Assembly: GCF_002018875.1 (NCBI RefSeq)
Contig: NZ_MVOL01000004.1
Span: forward strand, 186,001 to 250,000
Direction of reading: 5' to 3'
From: Pseudomonas sp. MF4836
GTDB taxonomy: Bacteria > Pseudomonadota > Gammaproteobacteria > Pseudomonadales > Pseudomonadaceae
DNA: 64,000 nt
The notes beneath the pieces are model-generated. The model was not told the origin of the DNA, searched no databases, and was given only the letters and a program-made list of their open reading frames with translations. The position numbers and the translations under genes are program-made. This document shows positions 54,780 to 64,000 of this stretch, in pieces; within the stretch, counting starts at the first letter, position 1; every line of letters begins with the position of its first letter.

Positions 54780-55798
54780 CAGTACTCCAGGATCATGCCG
54801 CCGAGGGACAGGCCCGCGCCGGTGCCGATCAGCAGCAGCCGTTGCCCGCGCTGGATGCGCCCGTCGCGTACCGCAATGTCGAGGGCCGTGGGCAGGGAGG
54901 CCGCGACCTGATTGCCGTGCCGGGCAAAGATGTCGACCACCTGCTGCGAGCCGAACCCCAGGCGCCTGGCCGCGTGCTGCATCGCCTGCTGGCTGGCCTG
55001 GTGCGGAATCACCCAGTCGATCTGCCCTTGCTGCAGGCCGGCCTGGCTCAGCAGTTCTGCCAACAGGTTCGGCAGGTGTTTGGCGGCGAGGCGGAACACG
55101 CCTTTGCCCTGCATCGAAAAACTGGTCAGGGGCTCGAACGGTTCATCGATGCGTCGCGGGTGATAACGCGAACCACCGGCGCGGATCTGGCACAGCTCGG
55201 CGCCTTCGGAAAAGGTCTTGAGGCGCGAGGCGAGGATCTTCGGCCCGGCGTCACTGGTGCCCAGCACCACGGCGGCGGCCCCGTCGCCAAAGATGCCGCT
55301 GACTTCGACCTGCTGCCAGTCCAGCCCGCAGGAGGCGATGTCGGCGCAGACCAGCAGGATGCGTCGGTACTGCCCGGCAATCAGCGGCCAGGACAGGGTG
55401 TCGAGGGCGGCAATGAACCCCAGGCAACTGGCGTTGATGTCCAGGGCCGGAATGCCCGACTGGCCCAGGCCCAGCTCGCGGTGCAGCAGCGCGGCATTGC
55501 ACGGCATGCCCTGATCCTGGGTGCCGCTGGCGCAGACCACCAGGTCCAGTTGCTCCAGTTCGACTCCCGCTGCCAGCAGTGCCTTGCGCGCCGCGCTGGC
55601 CCCCAGGCTGGCCGCGTTGTCTGCGGAGCTGGCGACATGCCGCTGCACCACGCCGCTGATGCGCGCCACGCTGCCGGTTGCCAGACCCATTTGCTTGTCC
55701 AGTTCGGCACTGGTGACGATCCGCTCGGGCAGGGCATGCCCGGTGCCGAGGATGGTCACGGCTCTGGAGGGCAGGGGCGAAGGCTGTGATGTGTGCAT
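54779..55798 (-). CDS. Beta-ketoacyl-ACP synthase III-like enzyme, operon gene 1
   Basis: A 339-residue thiolase-fold condensing enzyme. The catalytic triad is visible: Cys125 in INASCLGF, His266 in VIPHQAS and Asn296 in RHGNQVAAS. It should condense an acyl-CoA or acyl-ACP with malonyl-ACP, or two acyl-thioesters. It differs from housekeeping FabH in context, with no plsX/fabD nearby, and heads a run of seven overlapping genes. GGAA lies a few bases before ATG 55798. A YcxB-like membrane-protein gene is 58 bp upstream and may be co-transcribed. Confidence 0.9.
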   Translation of the reverse strand: MHTSQPSPLPSRAVTILGTGHALPERIVTSAELDKQMGLATGSVARISGVVQRHVASSADNAASLGASAARKALLAAGVELEQLDLVVCASGTQDQGMPCNAALLHRELGLGQSGIPALDINASCLGFIAALDTLSWPLIAGQYRRILLVCADIASCGLDWQQVEVSGIFGDGAAAVVLGTSDAGPKILASRLKTFSEGAELCQIRAGGSRYHPRRIDEPFEPLTSFSMQGKGVFRLAAKHLPNLLAELLSQAGLQQGQIDWVIPHQASQQAMQHAARRLGFGSQQVVDIFARHGNQVAASLPTALDIAVRDGRIQRGQRLLLIGTGAGLSLGGMILEY

Positions 55799-55856
55799 TC
55801 AGGTTCCGTGTGTGGGCGGTCAGGCTGCGCGCCAATGGCGGCAAGGCAGGGGGTGA

Positions 55857-56528
55857 TCAAGCCGGCTCAAGGGCCACCGGGCATTTTTCCAGCAGCAGCG
55901 CGATGCCCTGCTGGTACTCGTCGGGGTCCATCAGGTCGCTGTGCTTGGGGATGTTGTAGGCCTTGCCCTGACGGTGCAGGTCGGTGCTCGCCAGGCAATA
56001 GAAATCGGGGCTTTGCTCAAGGTGCGCGACCTGCTCCCAGGCCAGACCGCCCGTGGCGCCATTGGCGTGGGTCAGGGTGAAGCCCTGGTCGTCGAGTAGC
56101 AGACGATAGGCACCTTCGGTGGCCTTGAGTGGAATCCGCAGCTTGGCCTCCACCAGGCGTTGATTGAGCCCGCGCAAAGGCGTGCCTGAGGGGATCGGTT
56201 TGAGTTTGATGTTGCCTTGCAGGCGCTTGAGCCAGCGCCCGGAAAACAGCCGCCAGCCCAGCCCATAGATAAGGCCGAACAGGACCATGGCGATGATTTT
56301 TTCAGCGCTGAACACACGCTGCGGGAAGTAAATCGCGGCCAGGCCACCGGCCAGCGGCAGTGCAAACGCCAGGGCCGTGACCAGGGGCGGGACAAGACGG
56401 GCAGCCAGCCGATTCTGCAGCTGGGTCAGCTTGCCCATGTGCTGGTCGTGCTGCTGCATCTCGCGCGCCAGCTGCGGTGCGATTCTGGCGGCGGTGTGGG
56501 CGGGGGTGATGGTGAACTGCAATTCCAT
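55857..56528 (-). CDS. YcxB-like membrane protein
   Basis: A 223-residue protein. A short soluble N terminus is followed by two hydrophobic helices (about 48-70 and 80-97; LVTALAFALPLAGGLAAIYF and IIAMVLFGLIYGLGWRLF), and the C-terminal part (about 140-215) resembles the YcxB-like domain (YRLLLDDQGFTLTHANG, VAHLEQSPDFYCLAS). Function is unknown. I chose ATG 56528 (MELQF); the TTG three codons upstream is weaker. It could be the first gene of the condensing-enzyme operon or only a neighbour. Confidence 0.75.
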   Translation of the reverse strand: MELQFTITPAHTAARIAPQLAREMQQHDQHMGKLTQLQNRLAARLVPPLVTALAFALPLAGGLAAIYFPQRVFSAEKIIAMVLFGLIYGLGWRLFSGRWLKRLQGNIKLKPIPSGTPLRGLNQRLVEAKLRIPLKATEGAYRLLLDDQGFTLTHANGATGGLAWEQVAHLEQSPDFYCLASTDLHRQGKAYNIPKHSDLMDPDEYQQGIALLLEKCPVALEPA

Positions 56529-56642
56529 GGTGTTCAAACCGGTGTCCGTTACCTGATCAGGGCGGCAGTTTACGGGTTTGCGCGATGGTTGGTGCTGATG
56601 TCTTTCAGCGCCCCTGGGGTCACGGGGCGCCAGGCGTCGTAC

Positions 56643-57560
56643 TCAGGCACTGGTGGTGTTCTGCGCCGCGCCGCCTTCGAGTTTGCGCCACAGCAGGCGC
56701 ACGTTTGCCTTGCGCACCAGGGCGCAGCGGTACAGGCGAATCTCCAGCGGCACATGCCATTGCGGGCCGCCGCAGACCACCAGCTCGCCGCGCGCCAGTT
56801 CGGCCCGCACGCTCAATTGGGGCACCCAGGCGATGCCCAGGCCTTCGAGGGCCATGCTTTTCAGGCTGTCGGCCATGGCGGTTTCGTACACCGTGGTAAA
56901 ACGCAGGGCGCGCTGGCGCAACAGCATATTCACCGAGCGCCCGAGAAAGGCCCCGGCGCTGTAGGCCAGCAGCGGCACGCTGGCTTCGCCCTCAAGGTCG
57001 AACAGCGGCTGGCCATCCGGCCCGGCGGCGCACACCGGGAGCATTTCGGTGTGGCCCAGGTGCAGCGACGGGAAGATTTCCGAGTCCATCTGCATGGCGG
57101 CGTCCGGGTCATAGAAGGCCAGCATCAGGTCGCAACCGCCTTCACGCAGGGCATGCACCGCGTCGCCGACGTTGGTCGCCACCAGCCGCGTGGCGATGTT
57201 CAGGCCTTCGTTGCGCAGTTGCGCGATCCAGCGCGGGAAGAACCCCAGCGCCAGGGAGTGCGCGGCCGCGACCTGCATCACCTCGCCCTGGCCGCCTTCC
57301 AGGTGATGCAAATGCCGCAGCACTTCACCCAGTTGTTCGACCACGGTGCGCGCGGTCACCAGGAACAGTTGCCCGGCTGCCGTCAGCTCGATGGGCGTGC
57401 GGGAACGGTTGACCAGGGTCAGGCCCAGCGCCGACTCCAGGCTGCGGATCCGCCGGCTGAAGGCGGGCTGGGTCACGAAGCGCCGTTCGGCGGCCTGCGA
57501 GAAGCTGCGGGTGGCGGCCAGGGCACTGAAGTCCTCGAGCCATTTGCTTTCCAGATTCAT
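56643..57560 (-). CDS. LysR-family regulator divergent from aspA
   Basis: A 305-residue LysR regulator with helix-turn-helix residues 1-60 (LEDFSALAATRSFSQAAERRFVTQPAFSRRI; core SFSQAAERRFVTQPAFSRRI) and an effector domain from about 90. ATG 57560 has GAGG eight bases upstream. Like PA5428 in P. aeruginosa it is divergent from aspA and probably controls it. Candidate sites in the 180-bp divergent region are GGCATTATGCC (57623-57633) and TATGCATA (57637-57644). Confidence 0.89.
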   Translation of the reverse strand: MNLESKWLEDFSALAATRSFSQAAERRFVTQPAFSRRIRSLESALGLTLVNRSRTPIELTAAGQLFLVTARTVVEQLGEVLRHLHHLEGGQGEVMQVAAAHSLALGFFPRWIAQLRNEGLNIATRLVATNVGDAVHALREGGCDLMLAFYDPDAAMQMDSEIFPSLHLGHTEMLPVCAAGPDGQPLFDLEGEASVPLLAYSAGAFLGRSVNMLLRQRALRFTTVYETAMADSLKSMALEGLGIAWVPQLSVRAELARGELVVCGGPQWHVPLEIRLYRCALVRKANVRLLWRKLEGGAAQNTTSA

Positions 57561-57622
57561 CACGTCCTCCCGGACACGCACCATTTTAGGTCACACGCTC
57601 GCCGTACACGCGGCGTCACATG

Positions 57623-57644
57623 GGCATTATGCCGTTTATGCATA
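57623..57644. promoter_or_regulatory. Dyad elements in the LysR-aspA divergent region
   Basis: GGCATTATGCC and TATGCATA, two palindromes three bases apart, 63 bp upstream of the LysR gene and 97 bp upstream of aspA. A LysR operator is likely by position; not proven. Confidence 0.45.
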
Positions 57645-57740
57645 GGGCAGTGTTTAACAGCATTGGCCCAAAATTGCCTGTAGGCCTAGCATTCGAAGCG
57701 TTCCGGCACAGACCGGGTCCATATTGAGATGATTTCTATC

Positions 57741-59165
<1,425 letters not shown>

Positions 59166-59232
59166 CCGACGCGACACTGAACACGCAACACCGCTCACCA
59201 GGTCGAGGGACTAGACACCTCTCACCTTTTGA

Positions 59233-59266
59233 GGGCTTGGAGATCACTCTCCAGGCCCTTTTTTTT
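59233..59266 (+). terminator. Terminator of aspA
   Basis: Eleven-pair stem GGGCTTGGAGA/TCTCCAGGCCC with loop TCAC, followed by eight T. Confidence 0.93.
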
Positions 59267-59297
59267 GCCTGTACCTTGATGCCCCACGGCGTAAATC

Positions 59298-59345
59298 TGT
59301 AGCCGCTGCCGCAGGCTCGGGCCGCGCTCGGCCGCTGCCCCTACT
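59298..59345 (+). repeat. REP element (TGTAGCCGCTGCC family)
   Basis: TGTAGCCGCTGCCGCAGG, a GC-rich spacer, and a partial inverted copy CGGCCGCTGCCCCTACT. Confidence 0.7.
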
Positions 59346-59536
59346 AAATGCTGCCTCATTTACCTGACACTCCACGGCGTCCGATCCGGCCAGCGCAGCC
59401 TCGTTCCCTGGCAGCGGCCACGGTGTTTTCGGGGGTGGATGAACTGACTTTCGGGTCAATAAAATCGGGGTTTTGCTGTGGAAATACTTTGTATGACAGG
59501 TGGTCGGCGAAAGTGCGTTTAGTGCGGCTTTTTCGG

Positions 59537-59618
59537 TATACTGCGCGGCCTTCGGCCGGTTCGCCTGGCCATAATTCGTACATTCAAGCCACGCATTTTG
59601 CGTGGCTTGTTGTTTTTT
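59537..59618 (+). promoter_or_regulatory. purE promoter and leader with terminator-like hairpin
   Basis: A TATACT -10 box (59537-59542) is followed by a GC-rich leader with GGCC repeats, then AAGCCACGC-ATTTT-GCGTGGCTT (59586-59608), a nine-pair stem followed by TTGTTGTTTTTT-type T-rich sequence. Since the aspA terminator is upstream and purE starts at 59657, this looks like an attenuator rather than an end-of-gene terminator. Confidence 0.6.
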
Positions 59619-59656
59619 GACGCGCCTGCGGGCGCCCAGAGAGAAGAGGCACGACG

Positions 59657-60148
59657 ATGAGTGCACTGGTTGGCGTGATCATGGGCTCCAAGTCCGATTG
59701 GTCCACCCTTAGCCACACCGCCGATATGCTGGAAAAGCTCGGCATCCCTTACGAGGTGAAAGTGGTCTCTGCCCACCGCACCCCGGACCTGCTGTTCCAG
59801 TACGCCGAAGAGGCTGAGGCGCGTGGCATCGAGGTGATCATCGCCGGTGCCGGCGGCGCGGCCCACTTGCCAGGCATGTGTGCGGCCAAGACCCACCTGC
59901 CGGTCCTGGGCGTGCCGGTGCAGTCGTCGATGCTCTCGGGCGTCGACTCCCTGCTGTCGATCGTGCAGATGCCGGCCGGCATTCCGGTTGCCACCCTGGC
60001 CATCGGCAAGGCTGGCGCAATCAACGCCGCGCTGCTGTCGGCGAGCATCCTGGGCGCCAAGCACCCGCAGTTTCATACCGTGCTGAAAAAATTCCGCGCT
60101 GAACAGACAGACAGCGTCCTGGACAATCCAGACCCACGCGTCGCCTGA
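59657..60148 (+). CDS. purE: 5-(carboxyamino)imidazole ribonucleotide mutase
   Basis: A 163-residue class I PurE that converts N5-CAIR to CAIR in purine synthesis. It has the N-terminal [14 protein letters not shown] phosphate-binding loop, VVSAHRTPD with the catalytic His, and [22 protein letters not shown]-type sequence precedes the ATG. It is paired with purK 11 bp downstream. Expression may be tuned by the leader hairpin. Confidence 0.97.
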   Translation: MSALVGVIMGSKSDWSTLSHTADMLEKLGIPYEVKVVSAHRTPDLLFQYAEEAEARGIEVIIAGAGGAAHLPGMCAAKTHLPVLGVPVQSSMLSGVDSLLSIVQMPAGIPVATLAIGKAGAINAALLSASILGAKHPQFHTVLKKFRAEQTDSVLDNPDPRVA

Positions 60149-60159
60149 GGTTTTTGACG

Positions 60160-61242
60160 ATGAAGATCGGTGTAATCGGTGGCGGCCAATTGGGCCGCAT
60201 GTTGGCCCTGGCGGGTACGCCGCTGGGGATGAACTTCGCTTTCCTGGACCCGGCGCCAGACGCCTGTGCCGCGGCATTGGGCGAACACCTGCGGGCCGAT
60301 TACGGCGATCAGGACCACCTGCGCCAATTGGCCGATGAAGTGGACCTGGTGACCTTTGAGTTCGAAAGCGTGCCGGCCGAGACCGTGGCCTTCCTTTCGC
60401 AATTCGTTCCGGTCTACCCGAGCGCCGAAGCCCTGCGCATCGCCCGCGATCGCTGGTTCGAAAAGAGCATGTTCAAGGACCTGGGGATTCCCACCCCGGC
60501 GTTCGCCGACATCCAGTCGCAAGTCGATCTGGACGCCGCGGTAGCCGCCATCGGCCTGCCGGCCGTATTGAAAACCCGCACCCTGGGTTACGACGGCAAG
60601 GGCCAGAAAGTCCTGCGCAAACCTGAAGACGTGGTCGGCACCTTTGCCGAACTGGGCAGCGTCGCCTGCCTGCTGGAAGGCTTCGTGCCGTTCACCGGTG
60701 AAGTCTCGCTGATCGCCGTGCGTGCCCGCGATGGTGAAACCAGGTTCTATCCGCTGGTGCACAACACCCACGACAGCGGCATTCTCAAGCTGTCCGTGGC
60801 CAGTACCGACCATCCATTGCAGGCCCTGGCCGAGGACTATTCGAGCCGTGTGCTCAAGCAACTGGATTACGTCGGCGTGATGGCGTTCGAGTTCTTTGAA
60901 GTCGACGGTGGCCTCAAGGCCAACGAAATCGCCCCGCGGGTGCACAACTCCGGGCACTGGACCACCGAAGGCGCCGAGTGCAGCCAGTTCGAAAACCACC
61001 TGCGGGCTGTGGCCGGCTTGCCACTGGGTTCGACCGCCAAGGTTGGCGAGAGCGCCATGCTCAACTTCATCGGTGAAGTGCCGCCTGTGGACAAGGTCAT
61101 CGCCATCGACGACTGCCACCTGCATCACTACGGCAAGGCCTTCAAGATCGGGCGCAAAGTGGGTCATGCCAACTTGCGTTGCAAGGACCTGGCGACCCTT
61201 CAAGCGCAGATCCTCAAGGTCCAGGCGCTGATCGCCGAGTAA
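60160..61242 (+). CDS. purK: 5-(carboxyamino)imidazole ribonucleotide synthase
   Basis: A 360-residue ATP-grasp enzyme that makes N5-CAIR from AIR, ATP and bicarbonate, the substrate of PurE. It begins MKIGVIGGGQLGRMLALAG and has VTFEFESVPAE, LKTRTLGYDGKGQ (ATP loop), FEFFEVDGGLKANEIAPRVHNSGHWT (core NEIAPRVHNSGHWT) and ends in a short C-terminal domain. GAGG precedes the ATG at 60160, which is preferred over TTG 60154. Confidence 0.97.
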   Translation: MKIGVIGGGQLGRMLALAGTPLGMNFAFLDPAPDACAAALGEHLRADYGDQDHLRQLADEVDLVTFEFESVPAETVAFLSQFVPVYPSAEALRIARDRWFEKSMFKDLGIPTPAFADIQSQVDLDAAVAAIGLPAVLKTRTLGYDGKGQKVLRKPEDVVGTFAELGSVACLLEGFVPFTGEVSLIAVRARDGETRFYPLVHNTHDSGILKLSVASTDHPLQALAEDYSSRVLKQLDYVGVMAFEFFEVDGGLKANEIAPRVHNSGHWTTEGAECSQFENHLRAVAGLPLGSTAKVGESAMLNFIGEVPPVDKVIAIDDCHLHHYGKAFKIGRKVGHANLRCKDLATLQAQILKVQALIAE

Positions 61243-61349
61243 CAAAACCCGAGTGCCGGCGGGAACCTTCGTTCGCCGCCGTTCTCTGATGGCAGGATGC
61301 CAAAGCGCTGACTAGGCTTTGGCGTACCTACCCACACAGAGGAAATGCC

Positions 61350-61595
61350 ATGGGAATTATCGGAACCATTTTTATCGGCTTGATCGTCGGCCTGCTGGCA
61401 CGCTTCCTCAAGCCTGGCGATGACAGCATGGGCTGGATCATGACCATCCTGCTGGGCATCGGCGGCTCGCTGGCAGCCACCTACGGTGGTCAGGCACTGG
61501 GTATCTACCAGGCCGGTCAAGGTGCGGGCTTCATCGGTGCACTGGTCGGCGCGATCGTGTTGCTGGTGATCTACGGCCTGATCAAAAAGAACTGA
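61350..61595 (+). CDS. GlsB/YeaQ/YmgE family small membrane protein
   Basis: An 81-residue, three-helix inner-membrane protein of the transglycosylase-associated/GlsB family, linked to stress responses. It begins MGIIGTIFIGLIVGLLARFL, with KPGDDSMGWIMTILLGIGGS and a final helix IVLLVIYGLIKKN. Gly residues are conserved in the helices. AGAGGAAAT-type sequence precedes the ATG. It is 107 bp after purK and probably has its own promoter. Confidence 0.9.
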   Translation: MGIIGTIFIGLIVGLLARFLKPGDDSMGWIMTILLGIGGSLAATYGGQALGIYQAGQGAGFIGALVGAIVLLVIYGLIKKN

Positions 61596-61681
61596 TTCTG
61601 CGACGAAACCCTCTCTGCTGCGCAGGCCGGGAGGGCTAGAATGCTCGGCGACGCAACGTCCCTCCCTGATCGAGCCCCTCC

Positions 61682-62218
61682 ATGCGCCGTCTTTTATTGA
61701 CTCTTGTTTTGCTGGGCAGCGGCCTGGCTAATGCTGCTGAACTGCCGGAAACCGACTGGCTCGAACTGATGCCCAAGTCGGACCAGAAAGCCCTCGAACA
61801 GATGCCGGAAATCGACCACAACTCCCCCGAAGCCAATGGCACCTTTACCGACAAGGGTGGCCTGAAGCAGAGCAAGGGCTTGCCGGCGGTGATGTATTCG
61901 ACCAAGACCGTGGCCGCGATGAACGGCAAGGACATCCGCATCGGTGGTTACCCGGTGCCGCTGGAGGCCGATGCCAAGGGGCGCAGCACGCTGTTTTTCC
62001 TGGTGCCGTACCCGGGTGCATGCATCCACGTACCGCCACCGCCGCCGAACCAACTGGTGCTGGTGCGCTTTCCCAAAGGCCTGAAGCTGGACGATATCTA
62101 CACCCCGCTGTGGGTCACCGGCACGCTGAAGGTGGAGAAGGTCAACAACGACCTGGCCGACGCCGCCTATGCCCTGGATGCGGCGAAGGTGCGGGTGGTC
62201 AAGGAATCGGATTTGTAG
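61682..62218 (+). CDS. DUF3299 periplasmic protein
   Basis: A 178-residue exported protein: signal peptide MRRLLLTLVLLGSGLANA, then a DUF3299 domain with KTVAAMNGKDIRIGGYPVPLE, FFLVPYPGACIHVPPPPPNQ and YTPLWVTGTLKVEK. The Cys-His pair in GACIHVPPPPPNQ is the family hallmark and may bind metal or haem-like ligands (speculative). Function is unknown; in other bacteria such genes sit beside metal export systems. Confidence 0.85.
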   Translation: MRRLLLTLVLLGSGLANAAELPETDWLELMPKSDQKALEQMPEIDHNSPEANGTFTDKGGLKQSKGLPAVMYSTKTVAAMNGKDIRIGGYPVPLEADAKGRSTLFFLVPYPGACIHVPPPPPNQLVLVRFPKGLKLDDIYTPLWVTGTLKVEKVNNDLADAAYALDAAKVRVVKESDL

Positions 62219-62243
62219 GCTGCGGGGCGTTCAGCTGATCTGC

Positions 62244-62270
62244 CAGCTCCCTCACTTGAAGAGGGAGCTG
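62244..62270. terminator. Hairpin between convergent DUF3299 and mutarotase genes
   Basis: CAGCTCCCTC-ACTTGAA-GAGGGAGCTG, a ten-pair perfect stem with no T run on either side. Position suggests a shared terminator or mRNA-end stabiliser. Confidence 0.6.
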
Positions 62271-62282
62271 ACGGCCGCTCGA

Positions 62283-63182
62283 TCAGAGCGCAGCGCTGCT
62301 GATGCTCACACCCAGGGTGTGACTGGCACCGGGTGCCAGGGTCACCACGTCATTCATCACGTTGGCGGTTTCGATGCACAGCATGCGTTGCCAGCCATCG
62401 GCGGCCATGTCGCTGAACTGGGCGGCGCGGTCGATCCAAGGGTTCCAGATCACTGCCGAGCGTGAGCCGCTGCTGGCCAGTTGGATGCGTCGCTGCCAGG
62501 CTGGATCGACGATGCTCAGCTGCGGCGGGGTGTCGAGGTAGATGCGATCGGTCTCGCCGGTAAAGTGCAGGTCGCCGGCCTGGGGCACGGTCTTCCAGTC
62601 ATCCAGGGTCTCGATGTAGTCCAGCCCGTCCAGCCCCTCGACATGCACCTGGCGCACATCGCTGACCGCAAAGTAGCTGTGCAGCGCCTGGCTGATGCTG
62701 ACGCTCTCGGTGCCGCGGTTCTGGCTGGTCAAGCTGATGTGCAGTTGCTCGTCCAGGCGAATCGACAGCTTCAGGTCGACCTGGTGCGGCCAGCCCGGCA
62801 GCCCGCCCTGGGGGACTGGCAGCACCAACTCCACCACCAGGCTCAGGCCCTGGGTTTCGATCCCCAGCAGTTCCCAGTCGGTGGCCCGTACCAGGCCGTG
62901 GGCCGGGGCGGGGTCGTTGCTCTGGCGCATGTCTTGAACGCTTTGCGGGTTGCGCGCCAGGTTGCCGAACCACGGCCAGCACACCGGAACCCCGGCACGA
63001 ATGCTTTTGCCGGCCTTGAACACGGCCTCGTCGTTGAGCCAGATCAGCGGCGGTTGCCCGGCCAGTTGATAGCTGAGGATGTGCGCGCCTTGCTGGGCCA
63101 CCAGCAGTTCGGCCTGACCGTGGCGGATGCGCCAGCAGTTCAGCTCATCCAGTTTGACGGTCTCGACGTGAGGGCTTGGCAT
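62283..63182 (-). CDS. D-hexose-6-phosphate mutarotase (YeaD type)
   Basis: A 299-residue aldose-1-epimerase-fold protein that interconverts anomers of glucose-6-phosphate and related sugars. Typical features are GAHILSYQLAGQPPLIWLN, IRAGVPVCWPWFG (phosphate region), HGLVRATDWEL with the catalytic His, LHSYFAVSD and ending IETANVMNDVVTLAPG with the catalytic Glu. Length fits the family. It is followed on the same strand by a thioesterase gene upstream at 63252. Confidence 0.92.
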   Translation of the reverse strand: MPSPHVETVKLDELNCWRIRHGQAELLVAQQGAHILSYQLAGQPPLIWLNDEAVFKAGKSIRAGVPVCWPWFGNLARNPQSVQDMRQSNDPAPAHGLVRATDWELLGIETQGLSLVVELVLPVPQGGLPGWPHQVDLKLSIRLDEQLHISLTSQNRGTESVSISQALHSYFAVSDVRQVHVEGLDGLDYIETLDDWKTVPQAGDLHFTGETDRIYLDTPPQLSIVDPAWQRRIQLASSGSRSAVIWNPWIDRAAQFSDMAADGWQRMLCIETANVMNDVVTLAPGASHTLGVSISSAAL

Positions 63183-63251
63183 GCGACGGTTCTCGTTCAG
63201 GAGTGGGGCTGCTTTGGACCGCGCGACGCCCCTCGGGTTTAACGCGGGCTA

Positions 63252-63656
63252 TCAGCGGGCTCTGGGTGGAACCGAGCGGGTGCGGCCGCTGCCGTCGATG
63301 GCGACGAATACGAACACCGCCTCGGTGACCTTGCGCCATTCGCTGGACAGCGGGTCGTCGCTCCACACTTCGACCATCATCTGGATCGAGCTGCGGCCGA
63401 TTTCCAGGGTCTGGGTATAGAAGGACAACTGCGCGCCGACCGCGACCGGCACCAGGAACGCCATGCGATCAATGGCCACCGTCGCCACCCGTCCACCGGC
63501 TACGCGGCTGGCCATGGCCGTGCCGGCGAGGTCCATCTGCGCCACCAGCCAGCCGCCGAAAATATCGCCAAAGCCGTTGGTTTCGCGGGGGAGTGCGGTG
63601 ATTTGCAGGGCCAGGTCGCCTTGCGGGATCGGATCTTCTTGTTCGAGTTCTATCAT
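63252..63656 (-). CDS. Acyl-CoA thioesterase (YciA type)
   Basis: A 134-residue single-hotdog thioesterase. The active region is ALPRETNGFGDIFGGWLVAQMDLAG, containing the family's N-G-DIFGGWL and the catalytic Asp in QMDLAG. VAIDRMAFLVPVAVG follows. The ATG at 63656 gives the usual YciA length; longer frames upstream are unlikely. It lies 69 bp upstream of the mutarotase gene on the same strand. Confidence 0.92.
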   Translation of the reverse strand: MIELEQEDPIPQGDLALQITALPRETNGFGDIFGGWLVAQMDLAGTAMASRVAGGRVATVAIDRMAFLVPVAVGAQLSFYTQTLEIGRSSIQMMVEVWSDDPLSSEWRKVTEAVFVFVAIDGSGRTRSVPPRAR

Positions 63657-64000
63657 CTCGGGGGTGCCTCTGACCCATGACTCTTCGTGTTTGCTGCAGG
63701 TGAATAGCCGTCTTGAGGAAAAACGATTCAGCCCGAACATACTACGTTCGTCACGTTCTTCGTAAGGCGTGCTAAAGGGATACTCTGCGAAATCGGCTGA
63801 TTCTGCTGCCACTTGAAGGGCCAACGACGTTTTCGCACAGCAACCCTTGCCAGGAGCGGGTTTTGGCTCCGAGGTCCGCGAGTATATCGGTCGATAGACT
63901 CCGCGACGACCGTCAGGTTCTCATTTTGCCGCCCAATGGCGGCATCTTCCTGAAAGTTTTTTGATCACGCCCTGGCAGGCAGGCTCAAGAGCCTGAATCT
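63657..64000. other. Right-edge intergenic region
   Basis: No gene is supported in these 344 bases. The only structure is a hairpin TGCCGCC-CAAT-GGCGGCA (63927-63944), followed 14 bp later by TTTTTT (63956-63961). It may belong to the leader of a gene beyond the window. Confidence 0.6.

Larger units (their letters stand above)
59166..59656. other. aspA-purE intergenic region (terminator, REP, purE promoter and leader)
   Basis: No gene is supported in this 491-bp stretch. It contains the aspA terminator (59233-59266), a REP element (59298-59345), the purE promoter (-10 TATACT at 59537-59542) and a terminator-like hairpin in the purE leader (59586-59618). I see nothing in 59346-59530. Confidence 0.75.

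Noticed and set aside
59348..59620. A 90-codon + strand frame upstream of purE
   Set aside because: It spans the purE promoter and ends in the leader terminator hairpin, with no ribosome-binding site or recognisable product.

Overview
The window looks like the chromosome of a Pseudomonas of the fluorescens group. GC content is high, both Pseudomonas repeat families (REP/REPIN) are present, and the gene order matches the conserved Pseudomonas blocks folE2-amiA-dksA2, uvrD / GGDEF-EAL / rccR / pycR-pycA-pycB and aspA-purE-purK. In P. aeruginosa these blocks lie close to oriC, so this is probably origin-proximal DNA (inference). I saw no rRNA, tRNA, CRISPR array, insertion sequence or prophage.

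1-12 kb is a zinc-starvation island. A leftward operon encodes FolE2, a zinc-type ABC importer (ATPase, permease, binding protein), HisI, a gamma-carbonic anhydrase, a dihydroorotase and a threonyl-tRNA synthetase that runs off the left edge. Rightward genes encode an amidase, DksA2, a COG0523 GTPase, a DUF1826 protein and a second COG0523 protein. The folE2/amiA and dksA2 promoters share an identical 20-bp sequence containing a perfect Zur-box palindrome. The logic is to capture zinc and to express back-up versions of zinc enzymes.

12-31 kb is core genome: pdxY, a PuuP-like permease, thioesterase, CPA2 antiporter, SMI1 and Tim44-like proteins, EamA half-transporter, uvrD, a membrane GGDEF-EAL protein, the RpiR-type regulator RccR, and the two-subunit pyruvate carboxylase with its LysR regulator PycR.

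31-48 kb is more variable: an amino-acid ABC importer without its ATPase, homocysteine methyltransferase, two GNATs with a PaiB-like protein, a MocR regulator, a YeeE/YedE transporter, a putrescine-binding protein with an acetylpolyamine amidohydrolase, a secreted ankyrin protein, an AraC regulator, asparaginase and an AGCS symporter. Repeats are concentrated here.

48-56 kb holds the least ordinary locus: seven overlapping genes (KAS III, epimerase, metallo-beta-lactamase-fold hydrolase, adenylate-forming enzyme, ATP-grasp ligase, GNAT-like protein, Rieske oxygenase), which I read as one uncharacterised small-molecule pathway. 56-64 kb returns to core genes: LysR, aspA, purE, purK, GlsB, DUF3299, mutarotase and thioesterase.

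Observations most worth following: (a) the seven-gene pathway; (b) five tandem 12-bp units resembling DnaA boxes, plus a sixth perfect box, inside the MocR linker; (c) a 25-bp sequence (20 identities) shared by the promoter regions of the two polyamine-type loci; (d) terminator-bearing leaders in front of the CPA2 antiporter and purE.
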